Origin: a bacterium
GTDB taxonomy: Bacteria; Patescibacteriota; Minisyncoccia; Phycocordibacterales; UBA9973
Reading direction: 5' to 3'
DNA: 23,307 nt
NCBI GenBank assembly: GCA_021813175.1
Contig: JAKALJ010000001.1
Location: 2,899 to 26,205, forward strand
Position 1 is the first letter of the stretch; the number at the start of each line of letters is the position of its first letter. The notes below the pieces were generated by a model. That model was not told where the DNA came from and ran no database searches. It saw only the letters and a list, made by a program, of their open reading frames with translations. The position numbers were made by a program, and so were the translations under genes. Of the stretch, positions 1-6,545 are shown piece by piece.

Positions 1-26
1 TGTCAAGGGAAAAAATTTGACTGGTG

Positions 27-35
27 TGATATAAT
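27..35 (+). promoter_or_regulatory. Extended -10 promoter of the glutaredoxin gene
   Basis: TGATATAAT is a perfect extended -10 (TG, one base, TATAAT). The expected start is near position 42, giving a leader of about 27 nt before the ATG at 69. No good -35 lies at normal spacing; the TTGACT at 17-22 is too close to serve. Confidence 0.6.
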
Positions 36-68
36 AAAATTAATTAAAGGTAATCAAGAAACACAATT

Positions 69-308
69 ATGCAAAAAAACGTGACCATATATTCCACCCC
101 TACCTGCCACTTCTGCCACATGGCAAAGGAATTTTTCAAGGCGCACAACGTGGCTTTTACCGATTATGATGTAGCCAGCAATTTGGAAAAACGAAAAGAG
201 ATGATGCAAAAATCCGGCCAAATGGGCGTTCCAGTGATCTATATCGGAGAAGAGATGATTGTCGGCTTTGACAAGCCGAGAATTTCCAGTCTGCTCGGGA
301 TCGCCTAG
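69..308 (+). CDS. Glutaredoxin-like thiol-disulfide oxidoreductase
   Basis: This 79-residue protein has the size and layout of a minimal glutaredoxin or NrdH-type redoxin. These cytoplasmic proteins reduce disulfides or glutathione mixed disulfides. The active site is the CHFC motif (CxxC) at residues 13-16, after the first beta strand (VTIYSTPTC). The cis-proline loop GVPVI is near residue 53, and GFD near residue 67 matches the family's GFD/GYD segment. It is the first gene of a plus-strand pair, 11 nt ahead of the metalloprotease. Whether it uses glutathione or a thioredoxin reductase cannot be told from the sequence. The family call is firm and the physiological partner is unknown. Confidence 0.9.
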   Translation: MQKNVTIYSTPTCHFCHMAKEFFKAHNVAFTDYDVASNLEKRKEMMQKSGQMGVPVIYIGEEMIVGFDKPRISSLLGIA

Positions 309-319
309 GGCAGGGCAGC

Positions 320-1261
320 ATGTCCAAAATATCCAAAATAATTTTTTCTTTAGCTCTCACCGGGGCATTAGTTTTCGTGTTTCAAAATCCGCTTTCCAAT
401 CTGGCAAAAGAAGTTACCGGAAAGTATTTTCCTTGTTCCGAACCGATTAAATATTCATTGGGCGTTTTTGATCCACGCTTCGGTATTTCCAAGGAGGATT
501 TTTTGAAGGCGGTGGACCAGGCGGCGGAAATTTGGGAAAAACCCTCAGGAAAAAATCTTTTTGCTTATGATCCAAACGGAGGGCTAAAGATAAAACTGAT
601 TTATGACCAGCGCCAAGCGTCCACTATGGAACTGCAAAAGCTCGGTCTGTCTGTGAACAATACCAAGGCTTCCTATGACAAACTGAAGGCCAAATATGAT
701 TCGCTCTCTTTGGAATACAATGCTCAAAAAAAAGATTTAGATAAAAAGATAAGCGCTTTCCAGGCAAAGAAAGACGCCTATGAAAAAGAAGTGAATAAAT
801 GGAACAGCCAAGGCGGAGCTCCGGAGGCGGATTATAATCGCCTGAACGCGGACAAGGCATCCCTAGACCAGGAGGTGGCGGAAATAAATAAAATAGAAAG
901 CAACATGAGGACCAAAGCTAATGCCATAAACGCCTTGGCTACCGCCATTAATCAGCTGGTGGTTACCTTAAACATCGGGGTAAATAAAATAAATAAAGTG
1001 GGCCAGCAGACAGACAGCGAATTTGAAGAGGGAAATTATCAAAGCGGGCCGAACGGCGAGGAAATAGATATCTACCAATTTGACAGCCGAAACAAACTTA
1101 TACGGGTTCTTGCCCACGAGATGGGCCACGCTTTGGGCTTGGCTCACGTGAACGACCCGAAAGCGATCATGTATTATCTGAACAATGGCGCCAATGAGAC
1201 TCCCACAGCTACGGACTTGGGAGAACTCTACGCAAAATGCAAAATTAAGACAGGGCAGTAA
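320..1261 (+). CDS. Membrane-anchored matrixin-like (metzincin) zinc metalloprotease with a coiled-coil insert
   Basis: This 313-residue protein is a probable extracytoplasmic zinc endopeptidase. Residues 5-22 form an uncleaved signal anchor or signal peptide. Residues 42-96 resemble the N-terminal strands and helix of a matrixin domain (PIKYSLGVFD, then a helix with AAEIW, then LKIKLIYD). Residues about 105-215 are a long Lys/Asp/Ala-rich coiled coil. The zinc site HEMGHALGLAH follows, with ligands H266, H270 and H276 and catalytic E267. AIMYY around M294 is a likely Met-turn. The coiled coil therefore seems to split the catalytic domain, which is unusual. It sits directly after the glutaredoxin gene. 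The substrate is unknown. The metzincin call is strong and the split-domain reading is inference. Confidence 0.85.
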   Translation: MSKISKIIFSLALTGALVFVFQNPLSNLAKEVTGKYFPCSEPIKYSLGVFDPRFGISKEDFLKAVDQAAEIWEKPSGKNLFAYDPNGGLKIKLIYDQRQASTMELQKLGLSVNNTKASYDKLKAKYDSLSLEYNAQKKDLDKKISAFQAKKDAYEKEVNKWNSQGGAPEADYNRLNADKASLDQEVAEINKIESNMRTKANAINALATAINQLVVTLNIGVNKINKVGQQTDSEFEEGNYQSGPNGEEIDIYQFDSRNKLIRVLAHEMGHALGLAHVNDPKAIMYYLNNGANETPTATDLGELYAKCKIKTGQ

Positions 1262-1275
1262 CTCTCATTCTGATT

Positions 1276-1350
1276 TGGTGTCCCCGGCAGGAATCGAACC
1301 TGCAACTATTCCTTAGGACGGAACTGTTATATCCATTTAACTACAGGGAC
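1276..1350 (-). tRNA. tRNA-Arg(CCT), CCA encoded
   Basis: Read on minus this forms a full cloverleaf. The acceptor GTCCCTG pairs with CGGGGAC, the D stem is GTTA/TAAC, the anticodon stem is GTTCC/GGAAT around loop GTCCTAA, and the T stem is GCAGG/CCTGC with loop TTCGATT. The anticodon is CCT, which reads AGG. CCA is encoded at the 3' end (TGG at 1276-1278 on plus), unlike the other four tRNAs here. Base 32 is G rather than the usual pyrimidine. Confidence 0.95.
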
Positions 1351-1368
1351 TTTTGATTTACTCTGAAT

Positions 1369-1377
1369 AATTTAGCA
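1369..1377 (-). promoter_or_regulatory. Extended -10 promoter of tRNA-Arg
   Basis: On minus the sequence is TGCTAAATT (TG, C, TAAATT). It predicts a start near 1362, about 12 nt before the mature tRNA 5' end. It lies back to back with the promoter at 1424-1432. Confidence 0.5.
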
Positions 1378-1423
1378 CGAAACCATATTTTAGAAAAATG
1401 CAGTTTGATTGCGGATTATATTA

Positions 1424-1432
1424 TGCTAATAT
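1424..1432 (+). promoter_or_regulatory. Extended -10 promoter giving a leaderless mRNA
   Basis: TGCTAATAT has its -10 hexamer at 1427-1432. Six bases separate it from the ATG at 1439, so transcription should begin on the A of the start codon. Confidence 0.55.
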
Positions 1433-1438
1433 GTTTTC

Positions 1439-1696
1439 ATGGACCCGGAATACAAAGCCCAGCTCGAGGAAGCTCTCTCCCTGGCAAAAGAGAACAACAT
1501 AATGTTGAAAACGCTCAAACGCTCTCTTCTATGGAGCAGAGCGTGGCACGTTTTATATTGGGTCATTATTATCGGATCGACGGTCGGGGCGTATTATTAC
1601 ATCCAGCCGTATTTGGAAAAACTGATAGGGGTATATAGCGGCGCCCAGCAGAATCTGGACAGCGTAAATTCAATATTAAACAGTTTCAAGAAATAA
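1439..1696 (+). CDS. Small single-pass membrane protein of unknown function
   Basis: I do not recognise a family for this 85-residue protein. Residues 1-25 are charged and helical. Residues about 32-56 form one hydrophobic segment (WHVLYWVIIIGSTVGAYYYI). A short amphipathic C-terminal tail ends in Lys-Lys. The start is supported by a -10 box ending 6 nt upstream. No Shine-Dalgarno sequence is present, as expected for a leaderless message. The stop codon is only 4 nt before the mature 5' end of tRNA-Phe, so the two are probably one transcript separated by RNase P cleavage. Small membrane proteins next to tRNAs are easily missed. The ORF looks real but its function is unknown. Confidence 0.7.
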   Translation: MDPEYKAQLEEALSLAKENNIMLKTLKRSLLWSRAWHVLYWVIIIGSTVGAYYYIQPYLEKLIGVYSGAQQNLDSVNSILNSFKK

Positions 1697-1700
1697 AAAG

Positions 1701-1773
1701 GCCGAGATAGCTCAGTTGGTAGAGCATTCCCCTGAAGAGGGAAGGGTCCCCAGTTCGATCCTGGGTCTCGGCA
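1701..1773 (+). tRNA. tRNA-Phe(GAA)
   Basis: The acceptor GCCGAGA pairs with TCTCGGC. The D stem is GCTC/GAGC, the anticodon stem is TTCCC/GGGAA around CTGAAGA (anticodon GAA), and the T stem is CCCAG/CTGGG. The discriminator is A. The genome reads CCG next, so CCA must be added by the CCA-adding enzyme. It starts 4 nt after the small membrane protein gene. Confidence 0.97.
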
Positions 1774-1783
1774 CCGCAAAAAG

Positions 1784-1812
1784 AAAAAAAGGAAGCCCTT
1801 CTTCCTTTTTTT
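1784..1812. terminator. Bidirectional intrinsic terminator
   Basis: GGAAG at 1791-1795 pairs with CTTCC at 1801-1805 around loop CCCTT. A-tract and T-tract flanks extend the stem to about 12 bp. It can end the tRNA-Phe transcript on plus and the Hsp20 transcript on minus. Confidence 0.8.
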
Positions 1813-1882
1813 AAATATGTGGCGTAATAATGCCTTAAAACAGGACAGGTCGGGAACATTCTCTTCCGGGGTCGCTCTAGTT

Positions 1883-2359
1883 TTACAGCGATTTCACCTT
1901 CAGGTTCGCTTTCCGGTCGCGGTCAATCTTTTTCAGGCGGATAGTGAGCAAGCCATGCCGTTCGGTGGCTTCCGCTTCTTCCGGCTCCACTTCCTGAGGC
2001 AGAGAAATGGTTCGGGAAAAACTACCCCAATACAATTCTTTGGCAAAATAATTGTTTTCGTCTATTATTCGCGTCTCTTCGCGCTTCCCTCGTATGGTTA
2101 CCGTGTCCCGTCCAATGGAAAGCTCCAAATCTTCCGGTTTTACTCCGGCCACCATGGTTTGAATTATTATTTCGGCGGGAGTTTGGTACACGTCTACCGC
2201 CAGTTCCGCTTCCTCTTCTTCCGGCAGCCAATCGTTGACGCTTGCATGTCCTCGACGGTCTTCCTTCACGGAAATTTTTCTCGGTTCTTCATCGTATTCA
2301 TCTTCCGCGTTTCCAGCCCCAGTCAGTTTTTCAAAGAAGCTTCTTTTTTTGGCTTGCAT
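1883..2359 (-). CDS. Hsp20 / alpha-crystallin family small heat shock protein
   Basis: This 158-residue protein is an ATP-independent holdase chaperone that binds unfolding proteins in the cytoplasm. The N-terminal arm (about residues 1-50) is acidic and disordered. The alpha-crystallin domain (about residues 52-140) begins at ELAVDVYQTPAEIIIQ. It includes VKPEDLELSIGRDTVTIRGK and the conserved end motif GLLTIRLKK. There is no clear C-terminal IxI motif; the tail ends KANLKVKSL. It lies 41 nt downstream of the PrsW-like gene on the same strand. The gap is very AT-rich and holds TATAAA boxes (on minus at 2377-2382 and 2364-2369), so it may have its own promoter. No CIRCE-like inverted repeat was seen. 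Confidence 0.95.
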   Translation of the reverse strand: MQAKKRSFFEKLTGAGNAEDEYDEEPRKISVKEDRRGHASVNDWLPEEEEAELAVDVYQTPAEIIIQTMVAGVKPEDLELSIGRDTVTIRGKREETRIIDENNYFAKELYWGSFSRTISLPQEVEPEEAEATERHGLLTIRLKKIDRDRKANLKVKSL

Positions 2360-2400
2360 AAATTTTATAAAAATTATTTATAATTATTTTGATTAAGTAT

Positions 2401-3096
2401 TCAATCGTCCCCGCTGATTCGCCGCACTTTTTCAAACAGAAGCATTACCACAATAGCCGATATCCACAAGAATCCAAGCGCTCTTATGATATTTCCGCCT
2501 TCTCCCATTATAAAGAAATTAAAGGCGCTGTGCAAGGAAATGGCCAGAAGAAGGCCGGATAAAAAATATCCCCCTTTTTTGAGTCCGCTGGTTCCCATAG
2601 AAAGGCCCAGGAACACTCCGAATATGCCGGTGGAAACGGTATGCAATAGAGTGGACCCCAGAAATCGGAGCTGGCCGGTCAAAAGACTTACTGTGCTTTG
2701 TCCCAGAGCAAGCGGTTTGATCAGAAACATAGCGTTTTCGAGAGCGGCGAAACCGAGGGCCGCTGTAATCATGTAAATAGGCCAATCCAACGGTTCGTCA
2801 AAGTAAGATTTCCGCACCATGATGATTACCGCCAGAAACTTGATTATTTCTTCAATAGCCGCCCATAGGATTATGTCCGCGGCATAAGAACGGAAAATAG
2901 ACTGAACGAACTGCTGTATAGGCACAGCAATGATGACCGAAATCATGCCGAGCAGAAAAACTCCAGTCAAAAGACCCTTGGGTTCCGGTTTTTTTTCGTC
3001 CTCCTTCAGCCAGAACCACAGCCAAAGAAGAGAGGGGAGGATTCCTCCTAACAGAGCAGTGGCAAGTATTTGCGGATCGTGAGTTATATTGGCCAT
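2401..3096 (-). CDS. PrsW-like intramembrane metalloprotease (CPBP/PrsW superfamily)
   Basis: This 231-residue multi-pass membrane protein is probably an intramembrane protease. About seven hydrophobic segments are visible. The superfamily's motifs are present in order: EEIIK (E82, E83, K86), the FAALEN motif around E120, H152 in LLHTVSTG, and H189 in SLHSAFN. In B. subtilis, PrsW cleaves the anti-sigma factor RsiW; here the substrate is unknown. I chose the start at 3096 because GGTGG lies 4 nt upstream and the protein then begins MANITHDP. A start at 3150 would add 18 unlikely residues. The gene overlaps the end of valS by 13 nt, so the two are translationally coupled. Confidence 0.85.
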   Translation of the reverse strand: MANITHDPQILATALLGGILPSLLWLWFWLKEDEKKPEPKGLLTGVFLLGMISVIIAVPIQQFVQSIFRSYAADIILWAAIEEIIKFLAVIIMVRKSYFDEPLDWPIYMITAALGFAALENAMFLIKPLALGQSTVSLLTGQLRFLGSTLLHTVSTGIFGVFLGLSMGTSGLKKGGYFLSGLLLAISLHSAFNFFIMGEGGNIIRALGFLWISAIVVMLLFEKVRRISGDD

Positions 3097-5246
3097 TTTT
3101 CCACCATTAATAATTTTTTCCCTGCGGGACCTTCGGGCATCATGGACCAAATTTCTTCGGTGACAAAGGGCATAAATGGATGCAGGGCCTTCAGAAGATA
3201 TGAAAGATGAGAGAAGAGCAGGGCTCGGGCGGAATCCGCGTTTCGGTTTTCTTGAAATTTTTTCTTAGAACGTTCAATCAGGATGTCCGCGAAAGTGTGC
3301 CAGAAATATTCGTAAATTTTTTCCGAAGCCAGATACAGTTTGTATTCTTCCATGTCCTTAGTAATTTCCTTGAGCAGTTTTACCAGCTCCTTATCTGCTT
3401 TTTTGTCTTCCTCGTCCAACTTCGGCAAATTTTCTACATTTAAATCTCCGGCCTGCTCCAACACAAAGCGGGAAGCGTTCCAGATCTTGTTGGCGAATTT
3501 TCCATACGCTTTTACTTTCTGGACATCAAAAGAAAGGTCGCTGCCCGGACCTACGCCCACAATCATAGACATACGCAGAGCATCCGTGCCATATTGTTTT
3601 ATTATCTCCTCGGGTTCTATGCCATTTTTGGCAGACTTGCTGAATTTCTGCCCTTTGGAATCGCGCACAATGCCATGCAAGTATACTGTCCTGAAAGGAA
3701 TATCGCCCAAGAGGTACTGGCTCATCATGATCATCCGGGCCACCCAGAAGAAAAGTATCTCGTAACCCGGATTAATCAGACTGGTGGGATGGTAGTCAGC
3801 CAAATCTTTTGTATTTTCCGGCCAGCCCAAAGTGCTAAAGGTCCACAGAGCCGAAGAAAACCAAGTGTCTAAAGTATCGGTATCCTGCTTCCACCCTTCT
3901 TCCTCTACGTCCTTAATTTCACACCTTATCTTGGAATCTTTATACCATACCGGTATCCGGTGGCCGTAAATGATTTGCCGGGAAATGCACCAATCGCGCA
4001 AGTTTTCTATCCAGTGATAATATTCTTTTTCAAAACGTTCCGGCATCACCTTAATCTTCCCGCTTTTCACCGGCTCATACATCAGGTCTTTCAAGGTTTT
4101 GTTTCCGCGGGAAGGAATGGGCTTGTTCACATCCACAAACCACTGCATCATGATTTGCGGTTCTATCAGCCCGCCGGTTCGCTCGGCAGTAGCTACTCGG
4201 TGAGTATAATTTTCATTTACCGATACGAGCAATCCCTTCTTTTGCAGTTTTTCAACGATTTTTTCCCGCGCTTCCGCAATTTTCATGCCGGCGAATTCCC
4301 CGGCTATAGGCAGAAGCTTTCCGTATTTGTCAATTATCTGCTCTTTATCCAAATCATATTTTTCCGCCAGGACAAAATCCTCGTGTGAGTGCCAAGGGGT
4401 GATGGTCATCACTCCGGTGCCGAACTCCATGTCAATAATCGGATCTTTGATAATTGTCGCTTCAATCGGTCCATTGATCCATTCCACGGTAAGTTTGTCG
4501 CCGTGCTTCCACTTTTTGTAACGTTTGTCGTCCGGATGCATTACCACGTATTTGTCGCCAAACTTGGTTTCCGGCCGAGCGGTGCCGATTTCAAACGGGC
4601 CGTATTTGAAAGTGTAAAATTTGTCTTTTCGTTCTTCATACACGATTTCATCGTCCGAAATTGTAGTCTGTCCTTTCGGATCCCAGTTCACCATGCGGTG
4701 CCCGCGATAAATGAGACCCTCGTCGTACATTTTCTTAAAAGCGGTCCGCACCGCAAGCTCGCGCTTCTCGTCTAGGGTGAAAGCAAGACGGCTCCAGTCA
4801 AGTGACGCTCCGAGCAGGCGCATCTGCCCGAGCATATCTTTTTGGTTTTGCAAACCGAAGTTGCTTACCATTTTAAAGAATTTCTCCCGTGAAAAATCGT
4901 GGCGGGATTTTCCGGTTTCTTTATGCAGGTCTTTCTCAAAGCGCGCCTGAGTGGCGATGGCGGCATGGTCCGTGCCGGGAAGCCACAGGGTTTTCTTCCC
5001 GCGCATCCGCTCAAAGCGCGCAACGGTGTCTTGCAGGGCCTGTTCCAAAACATGTCCCATATGCAAGCGCCCCGTAACATTGGGCGGAGGAAGCACCATT
5101 GAAAAATATTCAGCCCTTGGGGAAGTTACGCCCTTTTTTACGCACAGGTCGGGACTAAAAAAACCGCTCTCTTCCCAGAGACGGTATATTTTCTCTTCGG
5201 TTTGGCAGGGATCATAGGGCTTTAACAGTTTCTCGTTTACTTCCAT
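3084..5246 (-). CDS. valS: Valyl-tRNA synthetase, short form
   Basis: This enzyme charges tRNA-Val with valine in the cytoplasm (class Ia). The HIGH-type signature is HMGH at residues 62-65, in the context PPPNVTGRLHMGH. The editing domain spans about 195-350 and includes GTARPET near 221. RDWCISRQIIYGHRIPVWY near residue 420 is typical of ValS. The KMSKS loop is KFSKS at 534-538. The protein ends just after the anticodon-binding helix bundle (FVTEEIW, then VEKWPI). It therefore lacks the C-terminal coiled-coil arm of the roughly 950-residue bacterial enzymes. It is 720 residues long. Translation probably starts on a leaderless mRNA, since TATTAT ends 7 nt before the ATG. A tRNA-Val gene lies about 1.1 kb upstream on the same strand. 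Confidence 0.97.
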   Translation of the reverse strand: MEVNEKLLKPYDPCQTEEKIYRLWEESGFFSPDLCVKKGVTSPRAEYFSMVLPPPNVTGRLHMGHVLEQALQDTVARFERMRGKKTLWLPGTDHAAIATQARFEKDLHKETGKSRHDFSREKFFKMVSNFGLQNQKDMLGQMRLLGASLDWSRLAFTLDEKRELAVRTAFKKMYDEGLIYRGHRMVNWDPKGQTTISDDEIVYEERKDKFYTFKYGPFEIGTARPETKFGDKYVVMHPDDKRYKKWKHGDKLTVEWINGPIEATIIKDPIIDMEFGTGVMTITPWHSHEDFVLAEKYDLDKEQIIDKYGKLLPIAGEFAGMKIAEAREKIVEKLQKKGLLVSVNENYTHRVATAERTGGLIEPQIMMQWFVDVNKPIPSRGNKTLKDLMYEPVKSGKIKVMPERFEKEYYHWIENLRDWCISRQIIYGHRIPVWYKDSKIRCEIKDVEEEGWKQDTDTLDTWFSSALWTFSTLGWPENTKDLADYHPTSLINPGYEILFFWVARMIMMSQYLLGDIPFRTVYLHGIVRDSKGQKFSKSAKNGIEPEEIIKQYGTDALRMSMIVGVGPGSDLSFDVQKVKAYGKFANKIWNASRFVLEQAGDLNVENLPKLDEEDKKADKELVKLLKEITKDMEEYKLYLASEKIYEYFWHTFADILIERSKKKFQENRNADSARALLFSHLSYLLKALHPFMPFVTEEIWSMMPEGPAGKKLLMVEKWPI

Positions 5247-5253
5247 ACCAAGA

Positions 5254-5262
5254 ATAATATCA
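5254..5262 (-). promoter_or_regulatory. Extended -10 promoter of valS (leaderless)
   Basis: On minus this reads TGATATTAT, with the hexamer TATTAT at 5254-5259. Seven bases separate it from the valS ATG. Confidence 0.55.
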
Positions 5263-5273
5263 TAAAATTACCT

Positions 5274-6365
5274 TTATAGAGATAGATTTCCCTTCGCTTT
5301 GATTTTTGTCGGACGGGGGACTTTCTTTTTATTTTTTACATATTCCAGATATCCCGCCACTCCTGTCATCAGGGCATTGTCCCCGGTGAGAGCTTGGTCC
5401 GGCAAAAGGATTTTCTTGCCCTTGAAGGTTTTTTTTATTTCCTGGCGCAAAAAATTGTTGGCCGCTACTCCGCCGGCCAAGATTATGGCTTTCGGCTGGT
5501 GTTTCTCCGCCGCTTTTTTCAGCTTGTGCGCCAGCACTTCCGCCACCGCGTTTTCAAATTCCATGGCAATGAGTTTTTTCTTTTCATTGGTTAGCTTTCC
5601 CATATCCCGAATGGCGTAAAGCACGGCAGTTTTCAGACCGGAGAAAGAAAATTCAAAATTATTGCTCTTTCGCATCGGACGTGGAAAAGAAAAATCTGGT
5701 TTTAATTTTTCCTTCCGCGCTTCCTCCGCCAGTTTTGATATTTTGGGGCCGCCAGGATAGGGGAGTCCAAGCATTCGAGCCACTTTGTCATAAGCCTCTC
5801 CGGCCGCGTCGTCCAGAGTCCGTCCGAGGATTTTATATTTTCCCAAATCTTCCCAAAGTACCAGTTCGGTGTGTCCTCCGGAGACAAGCAAAGCCAGCAT
5901 GGGAAATTTGCTTTTTGTTAGAACTATTTTAAATTTTTCTTTTGGCCTAGCAAAAACAGAAACAGCGTGGCCTTCCATGTGATTTACCGGTATGACCGGA
6001 ATCCGCTGTCCGTCGATAGACCATTTTTTCGCAAGTTCTTGGGCAAAAACTATTCCAGCCCATAGGCAGGGCTCGAGGCCGGGGCCGTAGGTCACCACGA
6101 TAGCGTCCACTGGTCCGCCGGCAGGCGGATTTTTTTTACCAGAGAGCTTCGCTTTCTTGAGCATCAGCTCGGTCAATATCGGCAGATTTTTTATATGTTC
6201 TCGTTTAGCCAGGGACGGATATACTCCGCCGTATTCCGCATGAATGTCCTGTGTAGACACTGTATGCGCCAAAATCCGAAAAGAAGCGTTCCTGGCGCCT
6301 CCCGTTGCTTCAAATATAGTCACCCCCGTATCGTCGCAGGAAGTCTCAATACTTAAGATTTTCAT
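5274..6365 (-). CDS. tsaD: tRNA N6-adenosine threonylcarbamoyltransferase
   Basis: TsaD, with TsaB and TsaE, transfers threonylcarbamoyl to A37 of tRNAs that read ANN codons. The 363-residue protein begins with the ASKHA phosphate-binding motif SIETSCDDT. The metal-binding pair is in HMEGH (H129 and H133). SGGHTEL, LPYPGGP, the AGGVAANNFLR loop and TGDNALMTG follow in the usual order. Residues about 80-86 (NPPAGGPV) look like a small insertion encoded by a GC-rich palindrome (6114-6129). The ATG is only 7 nt downstream of the mature 3' end of tRNA-Val, so the message is probably released by tRNA 3' processing with almost no leader. Confidence 0.97.
   Translation of the reverse strand: MKILSIETSCDDTGVTIFEATGGARNASFRILAHTVSTQDIHAEYGGVYPSLAKREHIKNLPILTELMLKKAKLSGKKNPPAGGPVDAIVVTYGPGLEPCLWAGIVFAQELAKKWSIDGQRIPVIPVNHMEGHAVSVFARPKEKFKIVLTKSKFPMLALLVSGGHTELVLWEDLGKYKILGRTLDDAAGEAYDKVARMLGLPYPGGPKISKLAEEARKEKLKPDFSFPRPMRKSNNFEFSFSGLKTAVLYAIRDMGKLTNEKKKLIAMEFENAVAEVLAHKLKKAAEKHQPKAIILAGGVAANNFLRQEIKKTFKGKKILLPDQALTGDNALMTGVAGYLEYVKNKKKVPRPTKIKAKGNLSL
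6114..6129 (-). repeat. GCC-TGCC-GGC palindrome inside tsaD
   Basis: On minus, TCCGCC and GGCGGA flank TGCC, giving a 6-bp perfect stem with a 4-nt loop. It encodes part of NPPAGG in TsaD, just before the conserved DAIVVTYGPGL strand. The same core with different arms occurs upstream of prfA (21609-21628). Confidence 0.5.
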
Positions 6366-6372
6366 TGCAAGG

Positions 6373-6444
6373 TGCGCGGTGAAAGGATCGAACTCTCGGC
6401 CTACCCCACGTCAAGGGGTCGCTCTACCACTGAGCTAACCGCGC
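6373..6444 (-). tRNA. tRNA-Val(GAC)
   Basis: On minus, acceptor GCGCGGT pairs with ACCGCGC. The D stem is GCTC/GAGC, the anticodon stem is ACCCC/GGGGT around TTGACGT (anticodon GAC), and the T stem is GAGAG/CTTTC with one G-T pair. The discriminator is A, followed by CCT, so CCA is not encoded. A possible -10 (TATTAT on minus, 6465-6470) lies about 20 nt upstream. tsaD follows after 7 nt. Confidence 0.96.
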
Positions 6445-6545
6445 TCTATATGGATTGCGTTTGCATAATAGATATTACAGCTTTTCTGCCTTTCCTTCAA
6501 GGCTGACAGTTTTAAAAGTATTTTGCTTTTTGTATAAAAATAGTG

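Noticed and set aside
17..35. TTGACT as -35 of the first promoter
   Set aside because: It is only 7 bp from the -10, too close for sigma-70-type recognition. The extended -10 suffices.
1817..2383. Long open frame on plus opposite Hsp20
   Set aside because: It has no recognisable protein features and is antisense to a clear Hsp20 gene.
3094..3150. Upstream start of the PrsW-like gene at 3150
   Set aside because: It would add 18 charged residues within the valS end. The start at 3096 has an SD sequence and a normal N-terminus.
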